Source: Strigamia acuminata (Eukaryota; Arthropoda; Chilopoda; Geophilomorpha; Linotaeniidae). Taken from it: a stretch of DNA of 64,000 nucleotides. Position 1 is the first letter of the stretch; each line of letters opens with the position of its first letter. Position numbers and translations under genes: made by a program. The notes beneath the pieces are model-generated. The model saw nothing but the letters and a program-made list of their open reading frames with translations, ran no database searches and was not told the DNA's origin. The stretch lies in contig OX442314.1 in assembly GCA_949358305.1 (NCBI GenBank), positions 56,553,369-56,617,368 of the forward strand, in the 5' to 3' direction. Below are positions 42,558 to 53,195 of the stretch, piece after piece.

Positions 42558-43185
42558 ACGAACATTGTTTGTTCAATTGTTGAATTTGATAATTCTAATA
42601 CCGATTCTCTTTGCAGATCAGGGAAAGAACCAACGCGGCAAACCACAGAAAAAGTAAGAATTGAAGTAAGAATTGTTCTTTGATAAATCGAAAATGCATC
42701 TATCCTTAGCGCGTTTTCAGATGTGTATTTTCCAACTAGATTGGCAGCCATTTGCAATTGCCGCTCTAAGTGCTCCCAAGAGATACAAAATTATTCATCC
42801 CACATATTTGGAATTGTGTAAAAAGTTGCAAATCTGCAACTACATTTGTAAACAAGAGCGAAAAAATTATATCGATGTGTAATAACATGCTTTGCAGTTC
42901 CATATTGAGATCAGAGTTATGCTCCCAGGTTAATTAAAATTATCATTGCCCCATAGGAGTTTTACAGACATTTTTTTTCTGATTTTTTAACTAAAATCGT
43001 TTATAGTGTTGTTGATGAACAAAAATCAATTACACAATCAGAACAAACTACAACCCATTCTGTAACCTTAGCTGAAGTAAAACTAATAAAATTGTGTATC
43101 TTTTATGTACATTTCATGTCCTGCAAGTAAAAGCAAAAATCATATTTGGTGCATGTTTAAATAAAAACTTTTACATTGATTGCAG
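42558..43185. other. No recognised gene
   Basis: AT-rich. A 69-codon frame at 42673-42882 has no known domain. The end is a good intron 3' end (TTGATTGCAG) before the next exon-like piece. Confidence 0.3.
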
Positions 43186-44045
43186 GCTTTGTGGAAGTGG
43201 TTGTGGGGAAACAACCAGAAAATTGCAAAGGCTGACCGGCCAAACCTTTACAAATTGTTTGAATCCATATTGATTTCTCGCACTGAGGAGTCATTCATGG
43301 AAAATTATTAGGCGCTATTGAATGATGAAATGTCCCAAAAATATCCACACTACATCAAACACATTCCGAAAATTTACAATAGGAAAGAGGAATGGGGAAT
43401 TGTGTTTCGGTTGGATAAAATTGTAAGAGAAATAAAGTAATAAACACAAACAATTTTGCAGAAGCTGCTTTCCGAATTATGAAGGATGTGATATTAGAAA
43501 GGACTAAGGCTTTTTCTATTGTGCAGGTATGTGACAATAATAACTTTCAAATGTATAATATATTTATGAATAATATATTTTTGATTATAGCTGGTTGATT
43601 TCATCATAAAACGAGTTGAGATGTACTATTTTGGCAGTTGCCTATGACCGTTTGCTTCTTGGTCTCGTTTCAAAACTTCTGTCTTAAAAATCTAAACAAA
43701 AGTGCAGGTAAAAGTTACTAATCAGAAATATTTATTTTCTACAATGATGTCTAATCATCATCAAATTTCTAACTAATTTATTAACTATTTAAGATTGGAA
43801 CTGAAGTGTTTTTGGTGAATAGCGAAGCCAGAGATGGAGAAAAATACACTATAAATGTTGGTCTTGGGATCTGTAGCTGTTTTTTTGGGATAAATGGATG
43901 CCAAGTCGTTTTTGTTGTTCCGCAACAGCAACAAGATAACACTCTGCGAATAAATGAGTTTTCAAATAATAAAATTGTAGAAACAATTGCTAACAATCCG
44001 CGGTATGTCGACGAGCCAGTTTTTTTCGGCGTATGTTTAGCTTAA
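43186..44045 (+). pseudogene. MULE/SWIM-type protein remnant, exon pieces
   Basis: Exon-like pieces joined by AG/GT signals. 43186-43440: LWKWLWGNNQKIAKADRPNL, then YPHYIKHIPKIYNRKEEWGI with a stop inside. 43441-43525: NTNNFAEAAFRIMKDVILER, the TNNxxEAxxRxxK signature that follows the MULE core. 43590-43650: LVDFIIKRVEMYY. 43795-44045: GEKYTINVGLGICSCFFGIN, a SWIM-type C-x-C whose final C-K-H has become C-Q-V. Stops and lost zinc ligands mark it as dead. Related to domesticated or MULE-derived SWIM proteins. Confidence 0.5.
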
Positions 44046-44139
44046 CGCGGAAAACATTTCTCGCTCGATTCGAGCATCTTTCCACTAAGGCAATGGTCCT
44101 AGATTCAATAGAGATTATATAAATACACAGTGCGCTGCC

Positions 44140-45890
44140 ATGGCGTTATCTGCAATTATTAAAGCTGAAACAATTCAACCTTCCCAATGGACTGAGAAAA
44201 TCTACAATGATGTACTTTTAGCTGGCGATAAATTGTATGCAACGATTCGCACGTCATCGCGAGATAAACGTAAAATAATTCCAAACAATGGTTTCCTGAA
44301 TGTTAAAAACTTTGACGTGATCCGCGACGACATTTCTGCTTTTGGTAATTCTTTTTCCATCCATTATGATTTTGAAAAGAACTTATACGGTGTGCTGGAT
44401 GATGGCAAAATGACACTGAACCGTGGTCAAACACTAACACAAGCTCTGAATATACTTTTTGCGAAGCACAGCTCTAGAATTCTTGACATCGAAAGAGCCG
44501 CAGGTTGCCGGCCCCTGACCTAAGGTATTCAATCCAATTCATTACTCCGGAAAACTGTATCAACAATACGCTGTTGACAGTTATTTGACTGTGGAAAACG
44601 ATCGATTGACCTTCCACACCAAAAACCAAGAAAAATTACGAGCGGAGCTGTACGTGGGTTTGCACGATTGCGTTGCCAAACACGCAGACGCCGACCCGGA
44701 GGCGCCCAAGAAGGTGGGCCAGATTGTTATTTTGCCATCTTCGTTCATCGTTCATCTCCGAGCCATGCAGCAAAGCTATCAAGACGCCATGTCCATTGTA
44801 CGAAAGTGTGGCAAGCCGGACCTGTTTATAACGTTCACATGCAATCCAAATTGGAGAGAAATCACAGAGAATTTGTACCCGGACCAAGAAACCACGGAAA
44901 GGCCAAATTTGATTTGTCGAGTTTTCCGACTTACACTCAAAGAATTTATGGACGACATTCTTAAACGTCACGTCCTTGGTGTTGTGACAGCTTACGTCAA
45001 GGTGATCGAATTCCAGAAGCGAGGTCGGAAAACAAGCTCCGCTCCGACGAAGAAATCGACGCCATGACGTGTGCCGAACTTCCCGACCCTGACAAAGACA
45101 CCACACTGTACAAGATTGTCAAAAAGAGAATGTGTCACGGGCCGTGCGGAAATCGGTTCCCAAATTCCCCGTGCATGGTAAAAAATGATAAAGGAATCAT
45201 CATTCCCGCAACCGTGGCAAGAAGCGATGTTGCAAAACGACAATGGGTACCCCAAGTACCGACGCCGCGACGACGGTCGCCATTACGAATGCATCAAAGG
45301 CAACATTAGTTCTCACGTGGACAATCGTTGGGTCGTGCCCTACAACGCGTATCTGACAAAGAAGTACAATGCGCACATCAACGTTGAGGTTTGTGCATCG
45401 ATAAAGAGCGTGAAATACCTCTTCAAATACATACACAAGGGACCCGACTCTGCCAACATAGAAATATACAAAGATGGCACCACCGTTAAGCTTGATGAGG
45501 TGAAAACCTATCTTAACGGTAGATACGTTTTTGCAGTAGAAGCCATGTGGCGACTTCTGGAATGTCCATTGCAGGCGAAATCCCACTCCGTTTATTGCTT
45601 GCCAATTCATTTACCCTACGAGCAAACCGTTTACTTCAACGAAGGCGAGGAAATAAGAGGCCTGCTCAGTGCCGAAGGAAGAAATACCATGCTTATGGCA
45701 TGGCTTAAACTTAACAAGGAAGATCCGCGAGCCCACTAGTTTTGTTACCACCAAATTTCAAATCATTTTACGTGGAACTACGAACTAAACGAATGGAAGT
45801 TCAGAAAAATAGGCGGCGAGAAAGTCATCACGCGGATGTTCACCGTGTCCATCGCCAAGCCGATATCCAAATCACCGCCGCCGTAATCAG
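44140..45890 (+). pseudogene. Helitron Rep/helicase N-terminal remnant
   Basis: Several frames in order. 44140-44520: start MALSAIIKAETIQPSQW, with ILDIERAAGCRPLT. 44585-45060: LYVGLHDCVAKHADADPEAP, SSFIVHLRAMQQSYQDAMSI, KPDLFITFTCNPNWREI, VKVIEFQKRG, the classic Helitron-like N domain. 45064-45180: CAELPDPDKDTTLYKIV, CHGPCG. 45185-45738: YPKYRRRDDG, WVVPYNAYLTKKYNAHINVE, KYLFKYIHKGPD, LNGRYVFAVEAMWRLLECPL, PYEQTVYFNEGEE. The segment after FQKRG, where the HUH nuclease motif (PHxHxx) should be, is deleted. At least two frameshifts and a stop; no helicase domain remains. Confidence 0.8.
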
Positions 45891-46099
45891 GTCACGCAGA
45901 TTTATTGGAAGATAAGAAATCGTTATCCGAATCTGTCTATGAAAGACGAAACTCGAACCTACATGGCCGGTCTTCGCGACTACGGAAAGGACTTTTACAA
46001 ATATTTAAAAAAAATTGCATAATCTTACCACGAGGCTTCCCTTGCCGGCCACCTTATGGGTCCACCGCACAACCGGCGCCGCAATTGAACCCATAATAA

Positions 46100-47974
46100 G
46101 CAATGATAATGACCCAAAATTTTATATAACCGGCAATCAACTACTGTAAAATTTATGACGTAATAAAACTTTGTTTTTAACATAATTACTATTGATTAGA
46201 GAACAGGCTTTATGCCGAAAGCGTAAAGCACCATTTAATAGAAGTAATAGGAGTATGATGAAAGTATATAAATATTACAAATTTTTTAAATTTCAATCAT
46301 CTTATTTCTTCCTTTAGTTACAGCTCTTAGTTTAAGCAAACCTGTGATTGCCGCAGCCTATGCGGAAATTTGTATTTGTATGTTGATCTTTTATAAAAAT
46401 TGATGTATTATGAAATTCATGGATCCAATTGTTGTTGAGCATGTGGTTACTACAGAGGAGTATACGAACACTTAGGTCGCTTTAATAACGCTTTAATAAC
46501 GCAAAAAGTCGTTATTGATGGGGAAGCGACACTCCCATACTCTTCCGATTAGAATAAATAAATAAATAAATGCTGCATGCAAATGAAGGAGAAGAAATGG
46601 TGGAAGTAACTGCAGTAAACGCAGAAGCTAATGTCATGGCTGCAGAAGAAATTGCAATAAATGCCAAACTAAATGCAAAAAAGAAGAAAGATAACCCACC
46701 CCGGATAAGCCCACTTCAATTTCACTGCCTGACTCTGTTTTTCCGGACGACCTCACTAAATATGGTTTGGAAGGAATCACCTATGTCCAAAAAAAAAACA
46801 TTCGTGACAATTGGGGTCACTTCTAAACCAAAGTCAGAGCAGCGGAACTGGCGGAAAAGTAAGAATTAAATTTTATTATATCGAAATAAATAAAAAAATA
46901 ATTTTATCTATATAGATTTAAACGTAGAAAGACTCCTACTACTGAAAAAGAGATACTGACAGAAATGAAGAAAAGGAATTGGATTAGGAAACAAATGCCA
47001 ACCTTAGTCATTAGTATTTGGGAGAAAATGGTGAGTAAATAAGTAATTAACCTGTTTTATAACATTTATATTTTTTTATATAATTTTTTAGACAGCTGAA
47101 AAGAATATAGAAACACGAAATACCCATGAAAATGAAGACCACATTACAAAATGCATCAAAAGCGGTCATTGGCCAGGTCTCGTGAAAGGCGTCCCTCTTG
47201 CCGGAGACCTTGTGAGTCCATCGTCGAACCGGCGCTAGCCATGAACCCGCAATTACAAGAGGGAAGGACCAGAAATTCTACCTGCGAGACCTGTCGAGAC
47301 CTCATCCCTAAGCGGACAAAAATAAGATTGTTTGTAATTCGATTCCGTATTTTCAAAATTGATTAATCTAATAAAACGTTGTTACTAACCACATCTTTGG
47401 AAAATCTTTACTTCATTTCATTTCACACAGACCGATTAACTACGGTGCACCAGACGTATTAAAAGTTTGTTATTAAATTTGGTATAGATTTTTCAGTTGA
47501 CCAATTTAGATCGTTAATAGAAGTAATGGACTTTGTTAATACACGTCGGAGCGATCTAATTCTAGGTCACATTCCCCGATTAATCAGCGATTAAATAATT
47601 TTAGTCCAACCCCTTCGACACCCATTACTAGGTATCGAAATAAAACGGCACAGCAAACTTCTCGTCAGAATCAACCGAATTTGACACCTGGAGATTTTGA
47701 TCGTTCTTTCCAACAAACGATTGCGGACGAATAATTTCGTGCGTAATCAACAACCAGGACTCACTAACCCAGGAAATCTTGGAAATTTACGTTTCTTTTT
47801 TCTTCTTTTACTTAGTGCAATTAGGAATCGAAGGAGGAAGAAGATTTAGAATATGAAGAAGGTAATAGCCCAATCCGTGGAACCTATACTTCAGCAGTTG
47901 GAGACGACGGAGGTGCCTGCGGATGGTAATAACGATCCGGCTCCAGTTGAGCAGGTGTATGCAGCGGATCACGG
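46100..47974. other. Possible broken multi-exon ORF and repeats
   Basis: Pieces at about 46570-46856, 46918-47029 and 47092-47240 can be joined through AG/GT signals into one lysine-rich reading (FKRRKTPTTEKEILTEMKKR, WIRKQMPTLVISIWEKM, then NIETRNTHENEDHITKCIKS), but the first piece contains a stop. No family recognised. A sequence beginning near 46030 (CTTGCCGGCCACCTTATGGG … AACCGGCGCC) recurs near 47199 (CTTGCCGGAGACCTTGTGAG … AACCGGCGC), each followed by AATAGAAGTAAT further on. This suggests two copies of one element end. Confidence 0.3.
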
Positions 47975-48970
47975 TGTGGTGACCCGACTGGGGTGGGGCA
48001 CGAAGAGTTTCTCTCGTGGCCTACATACGGGTAAAGAAGGGGAGTCGCACGCGCGCCTCCCTTCCCTCAGAGCATTGACATCCAGTCAATGGACGGGCGT
48101 CTGCCCTGGGGGAGTGGGGGAGATTCGTCTTCTCCACTATTGGGTGGCTTTAGTCACCTGTCACCCCCCGCTTTGTGCAAAGGAATTCGCCTTGCACTGA
48201 GCGGGCAGAACCAACACAAAAATCAACCAAGATACACGTAAAAGCCAAACGTCCTAAAACGATCAAGCCTAAGTACAAAGACTTCAGGAGTGACCTAGGA
48301 CAAGGGACTTTCAACGTGAGTACGATTGATTTGTGTTAACCTCCGCAGAGTAACCTGCGAAACAAGATTACCACACTATTTTAGCAAGCCAGCTAGAAAT
48401 AGTAAACCTACTCCAATTTAGCGAGTTGTGCAGACAAACGGTCGCACAAGCCTAAATTGCAGTAACCACGACGAGCGTTCCCGCCGCTGTGTGTATCGCC
48501 GGGAACCACCAAGCGTCCGCCGCTGTGTGATCGCCGGACACCTACAAAAAACCCTAAACCTAGACAACAGACCAGAAGTAAGACCTTTCAGGCATTCACT
48601 CGCGCCCGACCAGCGTGAGCCCGAAGGACCGAACGAGAAACGTGAGACGAGGACGCCATTCATTGCCACGCCGGCCCAAGACGACACCACGTTGCCACGC
48701 GGACGCCATCTTGGATCCACAGCGACAAAGGACGACCTCGACCAGTTTCCCGCCAACTTCACACCCCTTTCCTTTTACCTTTTTATTCCCTTACATATTT
48801 TATTCCCTTTTAACTGTATATTCCCGTATAATAAATACATTTATTATATTTACCTTTTACATTGTCTTGCCGTGTTACATTATTTGGGTAACCGCTTGAG
48901 TAAAGCGGTATTGCGAGATCAGAGAGTGACTCATACCACGTATCAGCGACAGACCGAGTTGAGCGCGACA
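47975..48970 (+). repeat. 5' LTR of second Gypsy-type element
   Basis: 996 bp from TGTGGTGACCCGACTGGGGT to GAGCGCGACA, immediately upstream of a primer-binding site. AATAAA sits near 48832. The first half matches the fragment at 21542-22098. The matching 3' LTR is not in the window, because the element is cut at 52973. Confidence 0.65.
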
Positions 48971-48972
48971 CG

Positions 48973-48990
48973 TGGGGGCCTGTCCGGGAT
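48973..48990 (+). promoter_or_regulatory. Primer-binding site, tRNA-Pro-like
   Basis: TGGGGGCCTGTCCGGGAT, two bases after the LTR. It differs from the retroviral tRNA-Pro site TGGGGGCTCGTCCGGGAT only by a swapped CT. Confidence 0.6.
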
Positions 48991-49038
48991 CGATTTAAAC
49001 GACTCGAATAGAACTTGAGATCATTTTCATACCCAAAA

Positions 49039-52000
49039 ATGGCAGACAATATCCGAGTAACGGATTCCGACTCCGACGCGAACAAGAGAGCCGGCAGTCG
49101 TAAAGGCGCCGACTATCACTTGCGATCTGGAGGTCCCTTACCCAAAGCCTCAGCGCACGAAGCGAGGCAAAAACGGCGCAAGCCTAAACCCGATCGCAGA
49201 AGCGCATCAGAGGCATCGCACCCGTCTCGTTCCGAGACGAGGCAGCGATTGGACGAGACAGAGCGGGGTGAAGAGCAATCTCACTCCAAACTGCCGCGTT
49301 CTAACCGTGACGGCGAGACGAGCGGAAACGAGGTTTTATCCCGTAACCCATCGCCTCGTCTAACGCACGACACCGAGGTGGGCAGTCCGAAAGCGGCGTC
49401 TCCGATACAAAAGACGGCCTCAAACACGACAGCTAATTCGGCACTAAACACGCCAATTACGCAAAGCCGCCCAGCTTCGGTCAGGTCCGAAGGACACAAG
49501 TCCAATGCGTCAAAAACTGAGCGTGTTCCGAGCCAGCCTTACAGCGTCTCGGCCACATTGGTTGACACGATGCAGTTGGCACAGGCAGAAGGTGTACGAT
49601 ACACTCTGCCAACGGGAAAAATAACTGTGTACGAAACATTACAAATCGTACGTGCAGCTTTAAGAGCGCACAGGTTATCCCCGGAAATCACCGTTGTTGA
49701 AGGCGCATACGCTCAACAAATGGTAGACTCCGCTCAATTCGAAGCGGATGCCGAGAATGAGGCCCGACAAGCCATCCGCGAGAGAAAGCGGAAGCTGGCG
49801 GAAAGAGAAGCGCGAGCTCTCGAGTACGGCAAATCCCAGCGCGTTCCGACTACTCCAGAAGAAGTCGAAATAGTTGATCGAGCCTTACATGCACATCGTT
49901 ATGCATTCCGTTCTCAACAAGAAGCTGAACAAGCTTTCATGACTAGGCTGCAACGAGACAAACCAAAATCCGTTCGCAAGCCAGAAGTTAGCTCGTCCGA
50001 ATTGTCCGACGAGAGCGTAGAAGGCGACCCGAAGCGCACGCCGAAGGTCAGCCCCAAACCCGAGCGAAAAAAGGAAGTGCCAGTCACTCCACGCAAACGG
50101 GAAGTCTCGACCGAACAACGCGTTCGACCTCGCATGATGGCGTTAGACGATAACACTAACAACGCTATCAACCGATTAATAAATGCGAACAACGCGCGTC
50201 GTAACGAAGAACAGACTCACACGAGCCGACAACGCGACGACCCGCGGGGTAACGACTGGCAACAGCCGGTACCCATCCTCAAAGACGACGGACCTTCGAG
50301 AAAACCTTCCGAAGACCGCACATCGTCACGAGAGGAACGTCAACGCGAAAGAGGACAGCAACAGTATCACTACGGAAACAGTGATTCGTCGTCGGATGAA
50401 CTGGAGTCGAATGCACCCAGTCATCACGATTCGGAGAGAGGTTCCGGAGAAAGACGAAGGGAAAGAGAACGCGATGAACGCAGGGAAAGGGAACGTGACG
50501 ACCGTCGTAGGGGCCGGAAAGAGTCAAACTCTTCACGGCGCAACCCGCCACGCCGCTCACCGTCTCCCGACCCCAGCTCCGACCCCTCGTCCAACGACGA
50601 CAGACGAAATGATAAGTCAAGTAATCGCCGGAAGAGATCCAACTCTCCGCGCGATAGAGAGAAACGACGTCGATCGGAAAATAGCGACCACCGACGGGAG
50701 GAGTTTCAGGACCTTCCCCGACAAAGCGCGTTTACCGATTCGACGGGTCGGCAGTATACGATGGGAGAGCTTGGAAGAGCCCTGCTTGGCTCGTTAAAAG
50801 CCGAAGGAATCGATCTGAGCAAACGAAATGATCGTAATCGTAACACTGGTGACCGCGTAAAGAAAAAATACGCTGTCTCCCGACGTGACACCATGAGTGT
50901 TACCGGGAATATTAGGTGGCAATTTTATATTCAGAACCGTTTCGACGGGTCATGGAAAGCGGGAGATCGCTTCCTTGACGAAGTAATTCGGATTAAGACT
51001 GCCACTAAAGCCACCGTAGGAGACATGCTCACCCACGGTATTGTCGAGCTAATGACAGGCTCGGCACGTGAGTGGTACCAAGGATTGAAAGGCGTCAATT
51101 GGGACGACTTTTTAATGAGATTCGACCTGCGCTACGGCGAGACACCCGAAGAGGTGAGCCGAAAGATGCGAGGTCTTCGCCAGATGCCTGGTGAAACCAT
51201 AATGGATTACGACATTCGCGCCAGATTGTTGTTCGAAAAGGCCCCGATGGAATTTCATGCCACGGGATTCAACCTTTTCTTTCTCGGCGGTTTGTCGGAA
51301 TACTCGCAACGGGTGCTACTTGAAGAAAGGGCACCGACAGGAGGCAGCTACGAAGAAATGAGCGCCTTCCTGTTCGAGAACACGATAGATATCGAGAAGA
51401 GATATTATTCCGCTTTACCAGAAGCGGAGAAAGCAGCAACCGCTAAACGTCTCAAGTTGAGTGCGGAAAGATATGGGGCGACAGACAAAATCATGCGCCC
51501 TACTGAATATCTTAGCGGTATAATGGAGCTGGCAGAAGCTAGCGTTGGTTTACAAATAAAAAATAAACTGACATCCACGCTGCCTTCCAACCCATTGGCC
51601 GCCCCTAAAAAGGCACCGACAGCGTCAGCCATGCAAGCGACACTGGAGGAGGTCAAGGAGGGGGAGGAAGCCGAACAAAATGTCGGAAAATCAGACGAAA
51701 AAGAAGAAAAAGACGATTATTCGACGGACGAAGAAATACGAAGCTATCGCGATACCTTATCAACGGGTTGCGATGAGGAAGGACCGCTAGTACATCTCAT
51801 CCATCGAGATAGAGCGGTAGAAGAATTTCGCGCCAGGTTAAAACCAAATGCCGGCCGAATTCCGAAGTATTTTCGAAAAAATTACACGCCACCGTCGAAA
51901 GTAGACCCTGAAAAAAAGAAATCGATTGAAGCCCCAAGAGACAAATCAAATATTCGTTGTTTTAAGTGTAACCAACCGGGTCACTATTCCAATGAGTGCC

Positions 52001-52119
52001 CAAGAACAGCGAAAGAAGACGCTAAGTTTGACGCGATAATGAAGCAGATGGCAGAGATTAAACTCGCCATGGCAAAAAACGAGTCAAAAAACGAGTCAGC
52101 GCAGGCGGCGAAGAAATAA
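49039..52119 (+). CDS. Large Gag polyprotein of the second Gypsy-type element
   Basis: 1026 residues from ATG 49039; the frame is open from 49015, but the earlier codon is TTG. The first 600 residues are very charged and probably disordered (an Arg/Asp/Glu-rich run near 455-540, such as RRRERERDERRERERDDR). Residues about 625-790 form a retrotransposon capsid-like domain (GSAREWYQGLKGVNWDDFLM, LRYGETPEEVSRKMRGLRQM). A zinc knuckle CFKCNQPGHYSNEC lies at about 972-985, and the tail is basic. It is about twice the length of typical Gypsy gag. The frame is intact. The slippery heptamers at 52074-52092 lie just before its stop. Confidence 0.85.
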   Translation: MADNIRVTDSDSDANKRAGSRKGADYHLRSGGPLPKASAHEARQKRRKPKPDRRSASEASHPSRSETRQRLDETERGEEQSHSKLPRSNRDGETSGNEVLSRNPSPRLTHDTEVGSPKAASPIQKTASNTTANSALNTPITQSRPASVRSEGHKSNASKTERVPSQPYSVSATLVDTMQLAQAEGVRYTLPTGKITVYETLQIVRAALRAHRLSPEITVVEGAYAQQMVDSAQFEADAENEARQAIRERKRKLAEREARALEYGKSQRVPTTPEEVEIVDRALHAHRYAFRSQQEAEQAFMTRLQRDKPKSVRKPEVSSSELSDESVEGDPKRTPKVSPKPERKKEVPVTPRKREVSTEQRVRPRMMALDDNTNNAINRLINANNARRNEEQTHTSRQRDDPRGNDWQQPVPILKDDGPSRKPSEDRTSSREERQRERGQQQYHYGNSDSSSDELESNAPSHHDSERGSGERRRERERDERRERERDDRRRGRKESNSSRRNPPRRSPSPDPSSDPSSNDDRRNDKSSNRRKRSNSPRDREKRRRSENSDHRREEFQDLPRQSAFTDSTGRQYTMGELGRALLGSLKAEGIDLSKRNDRNRNTGDRVKKKYAVSRRDTMSVTGNIRWQFYIQNRFDGSWKAGDRFLDEVIRIKTATKATVGDMLTHGIVELMTGSAREWYQGLKGVNWDDFLMRFDLRYGETPEEVSRKMRGLRQMPGETIMDYDIRARLLFEKAPMEFHATGFNLFFLGGLSEYSQRVLLEERAPTGGSYEEMSAFLFENTIDIEKRYYSALPEAEKAATAKRLKLSAERYGATDKIMRPTEYLSGIMELAEASVGLQIKNKLTSTLPSNPLAAPKKAPTASAMQATLEEVKEGEEAEQNVGKSDEKEEKDDYSTDEEIRSYRDTLSTGCDEEGPLVHLIHRDRAVEEFRARLKPNAGRIPKYFRKNYTPPSKVDPEKKKSIEAPRDKSNIRCFKCNQPGHYSNECPRTAKEDAKFDAIMKQMAEIKLAMAKNESKNESAQAAKK
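52074..52092 (+). promoter_or_regulatory. Double A-AAA-AAC slippery site for -1 frameshifting
   Basis: In the gag frame the codons read GCA AAA AAC GAG TCA AAA AAC, giving two canonical X-XXY-YYZ heptamers (52074-52080 and 52086-52092). The -1 frame is open from here through the gag stop into the protease frame at 52143, so a -1 slip would make Gag-protease. A downstream RNA structure was not tested. Confidence 0.6.
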
Positions 52120-52142
52120 CTTCTCGACCGTCTGCGCCATTC

Positions 52143-52973
52143 ATGAAGAAGAAGGGGTTTAACAAAGGGTTCGATAAACCGCCACCAGTCAAAGAAATGG
52201 GTAGTGACATAGCTAACGCCCAGATCCAAGACAGGGCCAACAACGCTTTGCAGGTAATTACCGCAAACGCTGAGGCTGAGGCGGAAGAACCAAACCTACT
52301 GCTTGAAGAATTACCTCAAGTAGTCGAAGACACAGAAGAATTTCGTGTTTTCATGTGCAACGTGGCGGTCGAATATACCAGCCGCCTATGTATGCTGCCC
52401 ATGACAATAGAACGCGAAAAAATTATGGGACTGCTAGACTCGGGAGCAGATCGCTCGTTCGTTTCCGAAGACATAGTAGCATCATTGGGTCTCACCGATA
52501 AGATAAAAGGCGTTAATAAAAATGTACGTCTAAAAACCGCCAACGGAATGGCGCGTCCAAAAGGAGTTATATTATTGACCATGGAGTGGCTCGGAGGGGT
52601 AGAACAGCACCCTTTCCTGGTCCTGCCCACGTGCGACAGAATTTTTCTGTTGGGCTTAGACCTCATGGCGTCAATGGAAATACAACCAAATCCAATAACG
52701 AAATCTTGGAATTATATCAGAAATGATAGAGAAAGACCCGCAATTGTCGTGCCACCAGCTCTTATCAAAGAAGCGGCCGACAAGACACAGTGGGAGAAAG
52801 GCCTAAAGAAATTCGTTCAAGACTACGATTTTAAAGCATTCGTAACAGAATTGCAACGGGACAATGTAGTGGAAACGCTTGTCGCCGACGCCGCTTTAGA
52901 ATTAAACGAAGCGGCAGCCCTACGAAGGGTCCTACTTAAATATGGGTACCTGTTCCAACGGCGAATCGTCTAA
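52143..52973 (+). CDS. Aspartic protease ORF, truncated pol
   Basis: 276 codons from ATG 52143, in the -1 frame relative to gag and 23 bases after its stop; it would be made mainly as a frameshift fusion. Retropepsin motif MGLLDSGADRSFVSEDIVAS at about residue 95, then a second strand with FLLGLDLMASMEI. The protein ends LLKYGYLFQRRIV at TAA 52971, where the hairpin satellite starts. The reverse transcriptase that should follow is absent, so pol is truncated. Confidence 0.75.
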   Translation: MKKKGFNKGFDKPPPVKEMGSDIANAQIQDRANNALQVITANAEAEAEEPNLLLEELPQVVEDTEEFRVFMCNVAVEYTSRLCMLPMTIEREKIMGLLDSGADRSFVSEDIVASLGLTDKIKGVNKNVRLKTANGMARPKGVILLTMEWLGGVEQHPFLVLPTCDRIFLLGLDLMASMEIQPNPITKSWNYIRNDRERPAIVVPPALIKEAADKTQWEKGLKKFVQDYDFKAFVTELQRDNVVETLVADAALELNEAAALRRVLLKYGYLFQRRIV

Positions 52974-53195
52974 GGGCGAATTTTGGAAATTCGCCTTTAG
53001 AAACCTATTTTGACGTTTCCAATGGCAAATTTTATTAAATTCGCCATTGGAAACGTTTTTTGAGTGCAGGAATGTTTTATTTCCCACATTCGCCATTGGA
53101 AAGATATTTTCTGTTTCCAAGGGCGAATGTGGGAGATTTGTTTTTAATGTAAAATTCGCCATTGGGAACGTTTTTACGCTTCCAATGGCGAATAT
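52974..53195. repeat. Degenerate hairpin units flanking the 54-bp satellite
   Basis: Inverted pairs of the same TTCGCC..TTGGAAA / TTTCCAA..GGCGAA motif with variable spacing (for example at 52976-53003 and 53040-53130). They look like divergent ancestors of the regular array. Confidence 0.7.

Noticed and set aside
44636-45610. Minus-strand frames of 136-156 codons opposite the Helitron
   Set aside because: The plus strand carries the recognisable Rep motifs; the minus frames are shadows.
48418-49018. Frames of 114-196 codons inside the 47975-48970 LTR
   Set aside because: They lie in the LTR and primer-binding region; composition is Arg/Thr/Pro-rich from GC-biased sequence, with no domain.
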